Assembly (NCBI GenBank): GCA_942493325.1
Contig: OW818689.1
Location: 682,001-746,000, forward strand
Direction: 5' to 3'
DNA length: 64,000 bases
Source: JAAFHB01 sp942493325
Lineage (GTDB): Bacteria > Bacteroidota > Bacteroidia > Bacteroidales > Prolixibacteraceae
The notes under the pieces were generated by a model. That model had not been told where the DNA came from and did no database searches. It was given only the letters and a program-made list of their open reading frames with translations. This document shows, piece by piece, positions 35,953 to 45,638 of the stretch (position 1 is its first letter; each line of letters starts with the position of its first letter). Position numbers and translations under genes: made by a program.

Positions 35953-36705
35953 CTACTCCTCTTCAAGCGCCTTTTCGAGTTCATCGGTCATTTCAAGGTT
36001 GTGATAAACATTCTGTACATCTTCATTTTCCTCCAGTTCCTCGATCATCCGGAGAGCCAGTTTGGCTTCGGCAACAGGAAGATGTTTATCCACATTGGGT
36101 ATTCGTTGCAATTCGGCCCTTTGAGGCTCGATACCCAATTCTTCAAGTTTTTTATTGAAATTTCCAAAATCTCCGAGCGCCGTGGTGACAGTAATCATAT
36201 CCTCCTCTATTTCAATATCTTCAGCACCAGCTTCAATAAATTCCATTTCGAGCATTTCCATATCCATTCCTGGTTTCAGCGGAATGGAAAAAACTCCTTT
36301 ACGGTCAAAAATAAAATTAAGGCAACCTTTGGTCCCGAGACTTCCGCCCCGCTTGTTGAATATACAGCGGATATCGGCAACTGTCCGGTTATTATTATCG
36401 CTTAAACATTCCACAAAAACCGCTACCCGTCCGGCACCGTATCCCTCAAAAAAAATCTCTGTCAGATCGTTGCCATCTTTTTCACCCTTGCTGATCGCCC
36501 TGTCGATGTTGTCTTTGGGCATATTCTGCCCTTTGGCATTTAGTACAGCCATCCGGAGTCTTGAATTCATCGCGGGATCACTTATGCCTCCCTCCTTAAC
36601 AGCAACAGTTATTTCCTTCGATAACCTTGAGAAGATATTCGATTTTTTGGCATCAAGCGCCCCTTTCTTACGTTTAATCTTAGACCATTTACTATGTCCT
36701 GACAT
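35953..36705 (-). CDS. yebC: YebC/PmpR-family protein
   Basis: A 250-residue cytoplasmic protein, recognised from the start MSGHSKWSKIKRKKGALDAK and the motif PKDNIDRAISKG. YebC proteins were described as transcription regulators and more recently as translation factors that help ribosomes pass proline runs. Full length. A candidate -7 box (TAAATTTG on the minus strand, 36728-36735) lies 23 bp before the start. Confidence 0.95.
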   Translation of the reverse strand: MSGHSKWSKIKRKKGALDAKKSNIFSRLSKEITVAVKEGGISDPAMNSRLRMAVLNAKGQNMPKDNIDRAISKGEKDGNDLTEIFFEGYGAGRVAVFVECLSDNNNRTVADIRCIFNKRGGSLGTKGCLNFIFDRKGVFSIPLKPGMDMEMLEMEFIEAGAEDIEIEEDMITVTTALGDFGNFNKKLEELGIEPQRAELQRIPNVDKHLPVAEAKLALRMIEELEENEDVQNVYHNLEMTDELEKALEEE

Positions 36706-36727
36706 ATTTTGAAATTTACAATGGGCA

Positions 36728-36735
36728 CAAATTTA
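36728..36735 (-). promoter_or_regulatory. Candidate -7 box for yebC
   Basis: The minus strand reads TAAATTTG here, matching TAnnTTTG, 23 bp before the ATG, which implies a short leader. Confidence 0.45.
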
Positions 36736-36929
36736 GTAAATCCCCCGAACTTGTTAAAACAACTAATTCTGATTTTTGGTTATATAACGATATTCTCTTA
36801 CTTTGTAACGCGTTCAAAATGATCGTTTCGGGTCGAGCCTGAGTGGGCACACGATCAATATTGCAAGTTGAGTGGCAGAGAATCAGGGCTTTATTTTTAA
36901 CAGTACTTTAATTACAACTTTTAATATTT

Positions 36930-39410
36930 ATGTCAAAACCAATTATTAACAGGGATAAGCTGCAAAAGAAGTATATTATTACTCATGATCGGGAGATTAC
37001 GGGTAGCGAACTGTTACAATACCTTGAGCAATATTCGCGTCTAATCGATATTCAAAATAATCCTAAAATTGGAATCTATTCGGAGAACAGGGTGGAGTGG
37101 ATCTGTGCTTTTTATGCAGCACTTCAGAGAAACTGTGTTGCAATCCCGATTGATTATATGGCATCTGCAGATGATATTGCTTACATTATTGATGATTGCC
37201 AACCCGAAATACTGTTTATCAGTAAAGCAATGGAAGAAGCGTATGGCAAAGTGAGTCAGAAATGCGCTTTTCGCCCACGGATTGTGCTGTTCGAAGAACA
37301 CCCGCTGGTTGCAGACCTGCCTGAAAGTACCTGGATTGGTCCCGACAATACTGACGCAACGGCTGTAATCATCTATACATCAGGAACTACCGGAAGTCCA
37401 AAAGGTGTAATGCTCTCCTATTCCAATATCATACAAAATATGGTTGCGGTGATAGATGCGAAAATCTTTCACGCCGAAAGCCAGGTTTTAGTTCTTCTTC
37501 CCCTGCATCATATTTTCCCGCTTGTCGGATCAATGATGGTTCCATTGTATGCGGGTAGCACTTTAGTGATTTCGCCATCAATGCAAACACCTGACCTGTT
37601 GAAAACATTGGCAGACAATGCCGTTACTGTAATGATAGGTGTTCCGCGACTATATGAGCTGATATACCGTGGTCTTATTGCCAAAATCAACAAAAACCTG
37701 GTCGCGAAGGCATTTTTAAAGCTGGTTTATAGCACCGGAAGCAGAAAGCTTGGCAAGACCTTATTCAGGAAAATCCATGACGGGTTAGGTGGTCATCTGA
37801 AGTTTATGATTGCCGGAGGTGCCGCGCTGAATAAGGAGGTTGGAAAATTCTTTTATGCAATAGGATTCGATATACTCGAAGGATTTGGAATGACAGAGGC
37901 AGCCCCGATGATTACATTTCCCAGGCCCGGGAATATAAAAATCGGGTCAACGGGTCAGGTATTACCTGGTCTCGAGCTTGAGATCAGGAATGGTGAAATT
38001 GTAGCAAGGGGACCCAACATTATGAAAGGATATTACAACCGTCCTGATGAGACCGCTGAAGTCATCAAAGACGGATGGCTCTATACTGGCGATCTTGGAA
38101 GGATTGAAAAAGGAGGATTCCTTTACATCACGGGAAGGAAAAAAGAGATCATCGTATTACCTAACGGGAAAAATATTAATCCGGCAGAGCTGGAAGTGAA
38201 ACTCGAAAACACTTCGGCTGCCATTAAAGAAGCAGGTGTTCTGATGTATAAAGATGCACTCCATGCGGTCATTTTTCCGGATTATAAATACCTGACTGAC
38301 ACAGGCATCACGGATGTACCTCACTATTTCAGGGAATCGGTACTTACACCGTTCAACAATGAGATGGCTTCCTATAAACGGATCATGCAATTTACCATGG
38401 TTAATTCAGAATTACCACGAACCCGCCTGTCGAAACTTCAACGCTTCAAACTCGAAGAACTAATTAATAAGAAAGAGAGCGAAACAACCAAAACCCCTGA
38501 ACCTGACACCGCAGAATACCGTGCTTTAAAATCCTTTATTGAGACACTTGCGGACGTAGATGTATCACCTGACAACCATCTTGTTTTCGATATTGCTCTT
38601 GATTCTTTGGGAAAATTAAGCCTTATCGATTATATCGAAAAAACCTTTGGGGTTAAGATTAGTGAAGAACAATTGGTGAAGTTCCCTTCCGTCAAACTAA
38701 TTTCGGAATACATACAAAAGCATAAACTCTTTCATAAACAAGAGGATAGCAAATGGTCAGGTAACCTGAAGGAAAATGTGGCAGTAGATCTGCCTAAATA
38801 TTCATTTCTGCTCGGAACCATTGTGTACACGGTCCGTTTCATTACCAGGCTGTTTATCAGGACCCGGGGAAAAGGTTTTGAAAACATTCCTGAAGGGCCA
38901 TGCCTTTTTGCCCCGAATCACCAAAGCAAACTGGATGGATTCCTGGTCCTATCCTTCCTCGATAAAAAGACGTTGAAGTCGACTTACGCCTTTGCAAAAA
39001 ATAACCATGTGAAAGGCGCAATACGAAGATTCGTAGCCCGCAAAACGAATGTGATTGTAATGGACCCCTCCAGGGATATAAAGGAGTCGATTCAAAAGAT
39101 GGCAGAGGTGGTCAAACTGGGTAAGAGGATTATGATTTTCCCTGAAGGTACGAGAACGGTAACCGGGAAACTTGGAACATTTAAGAAAACATATGCCATT
39201 TTAAGTACTGAGTTAAATGTACCTGTTGTACCTGTCGCCATCTCCGGAGCATTTTATGGAGAAGCGGATAACGGGAAGCGGAGTAAACGGAGTAATATTA
39301 CTGTTGAATTTCTTCCGGCCATCAGTCCTGAAGGACTTAATCCCGATGAATTAAATTCTCTCGTAAAACAAAAGATCGGTCAGGCCATAGAAAAAAATCA
39401 ACAGGGATGA
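36930..39410 (+). CDS. Acyl-AMP ligase / carrier / acyltransferase fusion
   Basis: An 826-residue protein with three enzymes in one chain. Residues about 1-500: ANL-type acyl-activating domain (YTSGTTGSPKGV near 149, YTGDLG, GRKKEIIVLPNGKNI). Residues about 520-590: phosphopantetheine-type carrier with the Ser in ALDSLGKLSL (near 559). Residues about 630-826: PlsC-type lysophospholipid acyltransferase with NHQSKLD (H-x4-D, near 663) and FPEGTRT (near 737). This is the inverted domain order of the Aas enzyme (acyltransferase then ligase) with an added carrier. It probably activates a fatty acid, loads it on its own carrier and transfers it to a lipid. It converges on a GNAT/aminotransferase gene, 9 bp apart. 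Confidence 0.88.
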   Translation: MSKPIINRDKLQKKYIITHDREITGSELLQYLEQYSRLIDIQNNPKIGIYSENRVEWICAFYAALQRNCVAIPIDYMASADDIAYIIDDCQPEILFISKAMEEAYGKVSQKCAFRPRIVLFEEHPLVADLPESTWIGPDNTDATAVIIYTSGTTGSPKGVMLSYSNIIQNMVAVIDAKIFHAESQVLVLLPLHHIFPLVGSMMVPLYAGSTLVISPSMQTPDLLKTLADNAVTVMIGVPRLYELIYRGLIAKINKNLVAKAFLKLVYSTGSRKLGKTLFRKIHDGLGGHLKFMIAGGAALNKEVGKFFYAIGFDILEGFGMTEAAPMITFPRPGNIKIGSTGQVLPGLELEIRNGEIVARGPNIMKGYYNRPDETAEVIKDGWLYTGDLGRIEKGGFLYITGRKKEIIVLPNGKNINPAELEVKLENTSAAIKEAGVLMYKDALHAVIFPDYKYLTDTGITDVPHYFRESVLTPFNNEMASYKRIMQFTMVNSELPRTRLSKLQRFKLEELINKKESETTKTPEPDTAEYRALKSFIETLADVDVSPDNHLVFDIALDSLGKLSLIDYIEKTFGVKISEEQLVKFPSVKLISEYIQKHKLFHKQEDSKWSGNLKENVAVDLPKYSFLLGTIVYTVRFITRLFIRTRGKGFENIPEGPCLFAPNHQSKLDGFLVLSFLDKKTLKSTYAFAKNNHVKGAIRRFVARKTNVIVMDPSRDIKESIQKMAEVVKLGKRIMIFPEGTRTVTGKLGTFKKTYAILSTELNVPVVPVAISGAFYGEADNGKRSKRSNITVEFLPAISPEGLNPDELNSLVKQKIGQAIEKNQQG

Positions 39411-39419
39411 AATACTTTG

Positions 39420-41021
39420 TCAGGTTACATGCTCATGAATTTTGATGGTTTCAAGTACCTCCAAAAGAGAGTTCAAATCTTTATCATTCAAATCAGAGAA
39501 AAGACACAATTGAACCAGGTTTTGCTTAACCAAATAATCACTGTTGTAGCTGATCAGAATATTTTTTTGCTCCAGTAATTTGCCAAATGTGGAGGACTTC
39601 ACCGATTCGGGCAGTCTGATCGTAATGATTGCAGGATGCAGTGTAGAATTACCAGGGTTGATCAGATTAATCTTCAACCGGGTAATCTGGGTGCGTAACC
39701 AGGATGATTTCTCGGTAACAGTCTTGTACCTTGCATTTACATCAGCCATTTTCGCGGCAACGCCCAGTGCATTTAGTGCATTGGAGTTCAACGTAAATGG
39801 TATTCCGTTTTTATTAAGATAATACCAGATGTCGAGGTATACCGGAATTACATTTTCAGGAATTTTTTGCAATTCGTTGAAAAAAATCATGGATAATCCG
39901 GAATATGATCCAATGGCTTTTCCGCTGCTTGCTGATGCCATATACACTTTACTCAGATCAAGCGGTATTATTCCAAATGTACTGACACAATCAAGCATGA
40001 CCAGTATATTCAGCCTTTCACAGGTATTGATCAGATTCTGAATGTCATTAACCACACCGGAAGAAGTTTCACAATGAACAACAAAGAGCCATTTTATCTC
40101 ACTTGTTATTAAAAGCTGCCCGATAAAACCAGCGTTGAGTTCTTCACCCAACGCTACACGATATTCTTCAAAAATTAACTTCTGGCAATGTGCCTGATGA
40201 ATAATCCTGTCTCCGAATTCTCCGTTGCTGACAATCAAACCTTTTAAAGAAAGCGCGGAAATATGGGCAAGAATTACCTCATTGGCAAGAGTGGCCGATC
40301 CTGTAAAGATCTGGACCTTCTGCGCATTTACCAAATGACACAGTGTATCACAAATCTCATTGTAATTTTTCAGAAAATGTTCACAGCGATGCGATTCCGG
40401 AAATTTTTTGAATTCATCAGCAATATTTTTTTTAATGTTTACGGGGCCGGGTAGGGTATTTACAATATGATCCGACTGGCGGGATTCGTTCAAATAGTGT
40501 CTTGATCTGAAGAAAAACTCCGGAGTGGAATACATAGGCTGGAATTTCACGGGTTCGCCAACGAGGGGACCAAATGGTACAAAACCAAGACTTCTGTATA
40601 ATTTCTGTTGCGACAATATCCCTGAAATTAAGGCCAGGTCATATTGTTTTTTTATTAACTGTTCGAAAAGACCGTTAAAAAGGTAAAAAAACACCCTGGA
40701 ATTTCGGTATTTTGGCTTAACAATCAACAATCTGATTTCGCACAACGAATTATAGGGCGGCAAATAATCATCGATGTTATTTAATTTAAAATCCAGTGAA
40801 AATGGTCTGGTATCTCTTAAAGCGACCATCCCGGCGATCTCTGAATCATCCAGGCAAATGATATACTGATTTTCAGAATGAAACTTATCAACCAGGTATC
40901 CGGAGGAGTTTTTCTCATGCTGGGGAAACTCCTCCGAAAATGTCTGATGATTCATCCGGCATATTTCGTCAAGTTCCCACGGCTGATCAGCGATTTTTAC
41001 ATTTAAATTAAGTTTATTCAT
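39420..41021 (-). CDS. GNAT / class V aminotransferase fusion
   Basis: A 533-residue fusion. Residues about 1-175 look like a GNAT acyltransferase (EIRLLIVKPKYRNSRVFFYL, then KLYRSLGFVPFGPL); residues about 190-533 are a class V PLP enzyme (LPGPVNI start, GSATLANEV, HCETSSGVVND, LDCVSTFG, PLP lysine near residue 368 in SSGKAIGSYSG). The aminotransferase part resembles 2-aminoethylphosphonate or alanine-glyoxylate transaminases. This combination is not a standard architecture I know. It stands between a terminator after transketolase and a convergent lipid-type acyl ligase. Substrates are unknown. Confidence 0.75.
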   Translation of the reverse strand: MNKLNLNVKIADQPWELDEICRMNHQTFSEEFPQHEKNSSGYLVDKFHSENQYIICLDDSEIAGMVALRDTRPFSLDFKLNNIDDYLPPYNSLCEIRLLIVKPKYRNSRVFFYLFNGLFEQLIKKQYDLALISGILSQQKLYRSLGFVPFGPLVGEPVKFQPMYSTPEFFFRSRHYLNESRQSDHIVNTLPGPVNIKKNIADEFKKFPESHRCEHFLKNYNEICDTLCHLVNAQKVQIFTGSATLANEVILAHISALSLKGLIVSNGEFGDRIIHQAHCQKLIFEEYRVALGEELNAGFIGQLLITSEIKWLFVVHCETSSGVVNDIQNLINTCERLNILVMLDCVSTFGIIPLDLSKVYMASASSGKAIGSYSGLSMIFFNELQKIPENVIPVYLDIWYYLNKNGIPFTLNSNALNALGVAAKMADVNARYKTVTEKSSWLRTQITRLKINLINPGNSTLHPAIITIRLPESVKSSTFGKLLEQKNILISYNSDYLVKQNLVQLCLFSDLNDKDLNSLLEVLETIKIHEHVT

Positions 41022-41075
41022 TCGGATTTTTATGAGCTGAAATTTCTTCTAAATTTATAAAATTAAATGTAAAAC

Positions 41076-41103
41076 AAAACGGACGCCTTGCGACGTCCGT
41101 TTT
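41076..41103 (-). terminator. Terminator after transketolase
   Basis: AAAACGGACG and CGTCCGTTTT form a 10-bp stem with an 8-nt loop, with T-runs on both sides, 23 bp past the transketolase stop on the minus strand. It separates the serA-tkt unit from the fusion gene downstream. Confidence 0.85.
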
Positions 41104-41126
41104 AAAATATCAATTATTTTAAGCGG

Positions 41127-43154
41127 TTAGGCCAAAAGGGCTTTTACCTGATTATAAATATTTTCGGCGGTAAAGCCAAGCTGTTTGTCAAGAACCTCAT
41201 AAGGTGCTGAGAAACCGAAAGAACTCAAACCCCATATAGCACCCGAATCACCCACAAGGCCACGTAAAGTGACAGGCAAACCAGCTGTCAGTCCGAATTT
41301 CGGAACACCATATGGTAAGACGCTTTCCTGATAAGCTTTATCCTGTTCCCTGAAAAGTCCTTCCGAAGGGGCAGAAACAATGCGAACACCCAGGCCGTCG
41401 CGTTCACGTAATAATACTGCTCCTTCAATAAGAGAAGCAACTTCGGAACCCGAAGCAACAAGAATTACAGATGGATCTTCACACTCCTCGACCGTATAGG
41501 CACCTTTTGCGGCCTGTTTAGCCTCTTCATAACGGTTGGTTTTGGCTGGCAGGTCCTTGATATTCTGACGTGAAAGAATCAATGCGGTAGGTGTGCTTAC
41601 GTTTTCCAATGCAAGTTGCCATGCCACTGTTGTCTCCTGGGCATCTGCCGGACGCAATACCAGGGTGGAATTTTCACCATGATGATTTTTGAGCTGTTCC
41701 ATCAGACGAAGCTGGGCTTCGTGTTCTACCGGCTGATGAGTAGGACCATCTTCGCCTACACGGAAAGCATCGTGTGTCCAGATATATTTTACAGGCAATT
41801 CCATCAGGGCTGCCATACGCAATGCAGGTTTCATATAATCGGAGAAAACGAAGAATGTTCCGCATGCTGCAACGATTCCTCCATGAAGTGCAATACCATT
41901 CATGACCGCAGCCATTGTAAGTTCACTAACGCCTGCCTGGAGAAAAGCACCAGAAAAATCGCCGCTTTTGAATGCTTTCGAATTGTTCAAAAAGCCATCC
42001 GTTTTATCAGAATTTGAAAGGTCGGCCGATGAAACGATCATATTGCCGATCTCTTTGGCAAAAGAGGCAAGAACGGTTGCCGATGCATTACGCGTGGCAG
42101 CGCCTGCTTTCTGAACTATTTTGCTGAAATCGAATTCAGGAGCTTCACCAGTTAAATACTTATCAAGCTTTGCTGCCAGTTCCGGGTTTTCGGCTGCCCA
42201 CCTGTCCTCTTCATTGTTTTTCTCATTGGCCCATGCCTTTAACTCCTCGCGACGTCTGGCATAAAGTTCGGCTGTTTCGGGAAAGATCAAAAACGGATTT
42301 TCACAATCACCGCCAAGGTTGGTAATGGTTTTTTTAAACGAAGCTCCTGCATGAGTCAGTGGCTGTCCGTGAGTTGAACACTGACGCTCAAAACTGGAAC
42401 CATCCTCTTTAACAGCACCCTTACCCATTGTTGTTTTTCCAATGATAAGCGTCGGCTTGTTTTTTTCATTCAATGCATTTGTAATGGCTCCCCGGATAGC
42501 ATCGGGGTCATTGCCGGCAATGGTCAGAACATTCCAGTTCCATGCCTTGTACTTCATTTCAGTATCTTCGACAGTAACGGCGCTGGTTTCGGTTGAGAGC
42601 TGAATATCGTTTGAATCGTAAAACATTATCAGGTTATTCAAGCCCAGGTAGCCAGCCAGACGACCCGCTCCCTGTGAGATTTCTTCCTGAACCCCTCCGT
42701 CGGAAATAAAGGTATAGGTTTTATGGGCCATCCATTCACCAAAGCGGGCAACTAAAAATCGCTCAGCGATTGCAGCTCCTACAGCCATGGTATGTCCCTG
42801 GCCAAGTGGTCCTGAAGTATTTTCGACGCCACGCTCCTGATCAAGTTCGGGATGGCCAGGCGTTACTGATCCCCATTGACGGAAATTCTTCAGATCATCG
42901 AGAGAATAATTTTCAGCAAGCGCCAGTACCGAATAGAGCATTGGAGACATGTGCCCCGGATCAAGGAAAAACCTGTCACGAAATGGCCATGTCATTTCAC
43001 TGGGATCATATTTTAAAAACTCGGTATATAAGATGTTTATGAAATCGGAACCACCCATTGCACCGCCCGGGTGCCCTGAATTCGCTTTCTCAACCATGGC
43101 GGCTGAAAGAATGCGGATATTGTCTGCCGCTCTGTTTGTTGATGAAATATTCAT
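41127..43154 (-). CDS. tkt: Transketolase
   Basis: Thiamin-diphosphate enzyme of the pentose phosphate pathway, moving two-carbon units between sugar phosphates. 675 residues with the ThDP-binding motif region (GHPGGAMGG at the N-terminus, GPLGQGHTMAVG, SDGGVQEEISQGAGR, DSNDIQLS) and the pyrimidine-binding domain with the Glu in FLQAGVSELTMAAVMNG. Full length. Starts 29 bp after serA on the same strand, so both share a transcript; a terminator follows. Confidence 0.96.
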   Translation of the reverse strand: MNISSTNRAADNIRILSAAMVEKANSGHPGGAMGGSDFINILYTEFLKYDPSEMTWPFRDRFFLDPGHMSPMLYSVLALAENYSLDDLKNFRQWGSVTPGHPELDQERGVENTSGPLGQGHTMAVGAAIAERFLVARFGEWMAHKTYTFISDGGVQEEISQGAGRLAGYLGLNNLIMFYDSNDIQLSTETSAVTVEDTEMKYKAWNWNVLTIAGNDPDAIRGAITNALNEKNKPTLIIGKTTMGKGAVKEDGSSFERQCSTHGQPLTHAGASFKKTITNLGGDCENPFLIFPETAELYARRREELKAWANEKNNEEDRWAAENPELAAKLDKYLTGEAPEFDFSKIVQKAGAATRNASATVLASFAKEIGNMIVSSADLSNSDKTDGFLNNSKAFKSGDFSGAFLQAGVSELTMAAVMNGIALHGGIVAACGTFFVFSDYMKPALRMAALMELPVKYIWTHDAFRVGEDGPTHQPVEHEAQLRLMEQLKNHHGENSTLVLRPADAQETTVAWQLALENVSTPTALILSRQNIKDLPAKTNRYEEAKQAAKGAYTVEECEDPSVILVASGSEVASLIEGAVLLRERDGLGVRIVSAPSEGLFREQDKAYQESVLPYGVPKFGLTAGLPVTLRGLVGDSGAIWGLSSFGFSAPYEVLDKQLGFTAENIYNQVKALLA

Positions 43155-43183
43155 TTTTATTATTTTTCGGATTAATCAATCTG

Positions 43184-44359
43184 CTATTTTGCCTGAAGTA
43201 CTCTGACCATAAAGACCCCATCAACTGACTTAATCTGACCAACTATCTCCTCTGAGAGAATTTCATCGGTGGTGTCAATTATATTATAGGCAATTTCACC
43301 TTTATTTTTATTGAGCATATTATCTATGTTTATTCCCGCCTGGGCAAGGATTGTTGTAATCTGGCTGATGATGGCGGGGATATTTTTATTGGTCACTAAA
43401 AGACGTGCACCATTGTTTCTTTCCATTTCGGCTGCAGGAAAGTTAACCGAATTTCGGATATTCCCGTTTTCAAAGAAACTTCTCAACTGTTCTGCAGCCA
43501 TAATAGCGCAGTTTACTTCCGATTCATTGGTCGAGGCACCAAGATGAGGAATTGCAACAACCTTACTGGTATTAAGAAGTTCAGCATTGGGAAAATCGGT
43601 AAAATAGGATGCCACCTTACCGCTTGCTATGGCCTCTTTAATATCGGCATCAACAACGAGTTCTCCGCGGGCAAAATTAAGAATTTTAACCCCGTTCTTC
43701 ATGAGCTTAATTTTCTCTGCATTGATGAAGCCGTTGGTTTCGGCCATCAAAGGGATTTGAAGGGTAATAAAATCAGCCTTCGCCAACATCGATTCGATGC
43801 TTCGGGCACGAATTACGTCGTGATGCAAATTCCAGGCGTGTTCAACCAGAATATAAGGATCATAACCAATTACCTTCATACCGAGGGACTGGGCAGCATT
43901 TGCAACCAAAACTCCAATAGCACCCAAACCTATCACCCCGAGTGTCTTCCCTTTTATTTCGGTTCCACCAAAATTGGATTTGCCTTTTTCGATCAGCGCG
44001 GGTACTTTTTCACCTTCGTTTACAAGGGTTTTTGCCCACTGGACGCCTCCGACAATATCACGTGATGCTAATAACAGACCTGCCAAAACAAGCTCTTTTA
44101 CACCATTTGCATTGGCTCCCGGAGTGTTGAAAACGACAATACCCTTTTCAGTACATTTCGCGATAGGAATATTATTCACACCTGCTCCCGCGCGGGCGAT
44201 TGCCTTTACTGATTCGGGAATCTCCATGTCGTGCATGCTAAAGCTTCGCAGAACAATGGCGTCCGGATCAGCAATTTCACCGGCGATTGTATAGGAAGAT
44301 GCAGGAAAAACCTGAAGACCTTCAGGGTCGATCTTGTTAAGCGTCTGAATTTTATACAT
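43184..44359 (-). CDS. serA: D-3-phosphoglycerate dehydrogenase
   Basis: First step of serine synthesis: 3-phosphoglycerate to 3-phosphohydroxypyruvate with NAD+. 391 residues from the ATG at 44359 (MYKIQTLNKIDPEGL); the longer frame to 44398 lacks support and overlaps a GATCTTTG box. The NAD-binding GLGAIGVLVANAA, the catalytic region NFARGELVVD and His in IPHLGASTNESE are present, and an ACT domain ends the protein (about residues 320-391), which may sense serine. The gene is the first of a serA-tkt pair. No serC is adjacent, but a class V aminotransferase fusion lies 2.2 kb downstream. Confidence 0.94.
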   Translation of the reverse strand: MYKIQTLNKIDPEGLQVFPASSYTIAGEIADPDAIVLRSFSMHDMEIPESVKAIARAGAGVNNIPIAKCTEKGIVVFNTPGANANGVKELVLAGLLLASRDIVGGVQWAKTLVNEGEKVPALIEKGKSNFGGTEIKGKTLGVIGLGAIGVLVANAAQSLGMKVIGYDPYILVEHAWNLHHDVIRARSIESMLAKADFITLQIPLMAETNGFINAEKIKLMKNGVKILNFARGELVVDADIKEAIASGKVASYFTDFPNAELLNTSKVVAIPHLGASTNESEVNCAIMAAEQLRSFFENGNIRNSVNFPAAEMERNNGARLLVTNKNIPAIISQITTILAQAGINIDNMLNKNKGEIAYNIIDTTDEILSEEIVGQIKSVDGVFMVRVLQAK

Positions 44360-44775
44360 ATCAATTTGATTTTGGATTGGATAATTAATCGGGCACAAAG
44401 ATCATAAAAATGTGCCGGTTTTACCCCCCTTTAATGTAAAATTTTGATTAATTTGTTTCGACACCCGGTATCATGCTGCTTAACCATCCAATCCGGTACC
44501 CGAAAAGGAAGTAAAGAATGAGGTTTATGCTACAAAAGATCAGCTAAAACTGCCGTATAATCCCCACTTATCAACTAAAAAGTAATAATCATGCAACTTA
44601 ATTTCAAAATTGTGTAACGATTGTGAATGTAAGTATCCTCAACTTTACATTACAAAAATTTAAAAGCAGGTGTTACTTGAATTTGATTTCACCGTACTTT
44701 GAAAGCATTTCACGAAAGATACTATCCATTAAGATATTATCCATTTTTTAGTATAAATATTAAATTAAAAAAAGC
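44360..44775. other. Spacer with a conserved upstream element
   Basis: 416 bp between divergent serA and the YtxH gene. It contains the 40-bp element at 44591-44630 described separately, and a direct repeat TATCCATT twice just before the YtxH leader (44724-44747). No other gene. Confidence 0.55.
44591..44630 (+). promoter_or_regulatory. Shared upstream element, copy 1
   Basis: This 40-bp stretch matches 54129-54168 at most positions; an 18-bp core TTCAAAATTGTGTAACGA (44603-44620) is identical. It contains ATGCAAC and GTGTAAC about 21 bp apart. It lies 146 bp upstream of the YtxH gene. A promoter or operator for an alternative sigma factor or stress regulator is the likeliest explanation. Confidence 0.6.
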
Positions 44776-44961
44776 ATGAAAAATTCACTCGAAACAAAAC
44801 AGATTGTCATAGGATTGCTCGTTGGTGCCCTGGCTGGGGCGGCACTCGGAATCTTATTTGCTCCCTACAAAGGAAAAAGAACCCGCAACAGGCTTCTCCG
44901 GAAAGCAAAAATTCTTGCAAAAGACCTTAAGAAGAAAAAGAAAGAGGTTGAAAACATTTAA
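44776..44961 (+). CDS. YtxH-family small membrane protein
   Basis: A 61-residue protein with one membrane helix (IVIGLLVGALAGAALGILFAP) followed by a strongly basic tail (KGKRTRNRLLRKAKILAKDL). This is the YtxH pattern. Family members are induced by general stress in Bacillus and others; the precise role is unknown. It is followed by a strong terminator and preceded by the shared upstream element. Confidence 0.8.
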   Translation: MKNSLETKQIVIGLLVGALAGAALGILFAPYKGKRTRNRLLRKAKILAKDLKKKKKEVENI

Positions 44962-44969
44962 AAATAATA

Positions 44970-45025
44970 ATCCCGCCGGAAAAGGAGTAGCTCAATTTTA
45001 TTCTCCTGAAACGGCGGGAATTTTT
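44970..45025 (+). terminator. Strong terminator after the YtxH gene
   Basis: A long hairpin: TCCCGCCG (44971-44978) pairs with CGGCGGGA (45012-45019), and the inner AAAGGAG pairs with CTCCT. A T-run follows. It ends the YtxH transcript. Confidence 0.85.
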
Positions 45026-45184
45026 GATGTGCAGATATCTGTGCAAACGGGAACCTGGTAACCGGATGTGCGATTCATAAGATAAACTACACATCTGTCT
45101 TAGATTTAAACCCGGATCTCAGTCGCATTTTTACCGATACCTTACAGCACCTGTTTCAAATTACGGCATTTTAGAACTTATTTT

Positions 45185-45628
45185 ATGATAAAAACAAATA
45201 TATTTAACGTCACCCGGCTTTTATTTATAATGACAGCCATAATTGTTGGCTTTAGAAAGGGATCTGAACATAAGGAAAAAATCGGTGAAAACGTATCGGT
45301 GTTTATACATCCAAATTTTGTGGACTCAGTGGGTGATTTTATGGATTATAAAGTTGCAGCAGTAAAGAAGATCAGGCAAAACAATTACAAGATCGCTATT
45401 CTTAAAGAAAAACTTGGCAAGACTAAAAGTGAAGCTACTATTGAAAACTTAAAACCTTTGGAAGAACTTGAAAAAATCAACAAGGATCTGAGTTTCAGGA
45501 TTCAACAATATGAAGATGCAACGCCTGAAAAATGGTTGGAATTTAAGCACCATTTTAATAGGGACATTAAAAAAATCCGTAAATCAATCTCTGAAATGGC
45601 TTTGAATAGCAATAGTGCCAATTATTAA
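45185..45628 (+). CDS. Unknown coiled-coil protein, possibly lipoprotein-like anchored
   Basis: 147 residues. The first 22 residues (MIKTNIFNVTRLLFIMTAII) form a hydrophobic segment that may be a signal or anchor; the rest is strongly charged and helical, with an Arg/Lys/Glu-rich coiled coil from about residue 45 to 110. No family is recognised. It is the first gene of a small operon: the lipoprotein gene starts 11 bp after it, the hydrolase 2 bp later. Placement beside stress genes suggests, but does not show, a stress role. Confidence 0.6.
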   Translation: MIKTNIFNVTRLLFIMTAIIVGFRKGSEHKEKIGENVSVFIHPNFVDSVGDFMDYKVAAVKKIRQNNYKIAILKEKLGKTKSEATIENLKPLEELEKINKDLSFRIQQYEDATPEKWLEFKHHFNRDIKKIRKSISEMALNSNSANY

Positions 45629-45638
45629 AAACAATAAA

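Noticed and set aside
36155..36712. 185-residue plus-strand frame
   Set aside because: Antisense shadow of yebC; Ser/Ile-rich translation.
43544..44065. 173-residue plus-strand frame
   Set aside because: Antisense shadow of serA.
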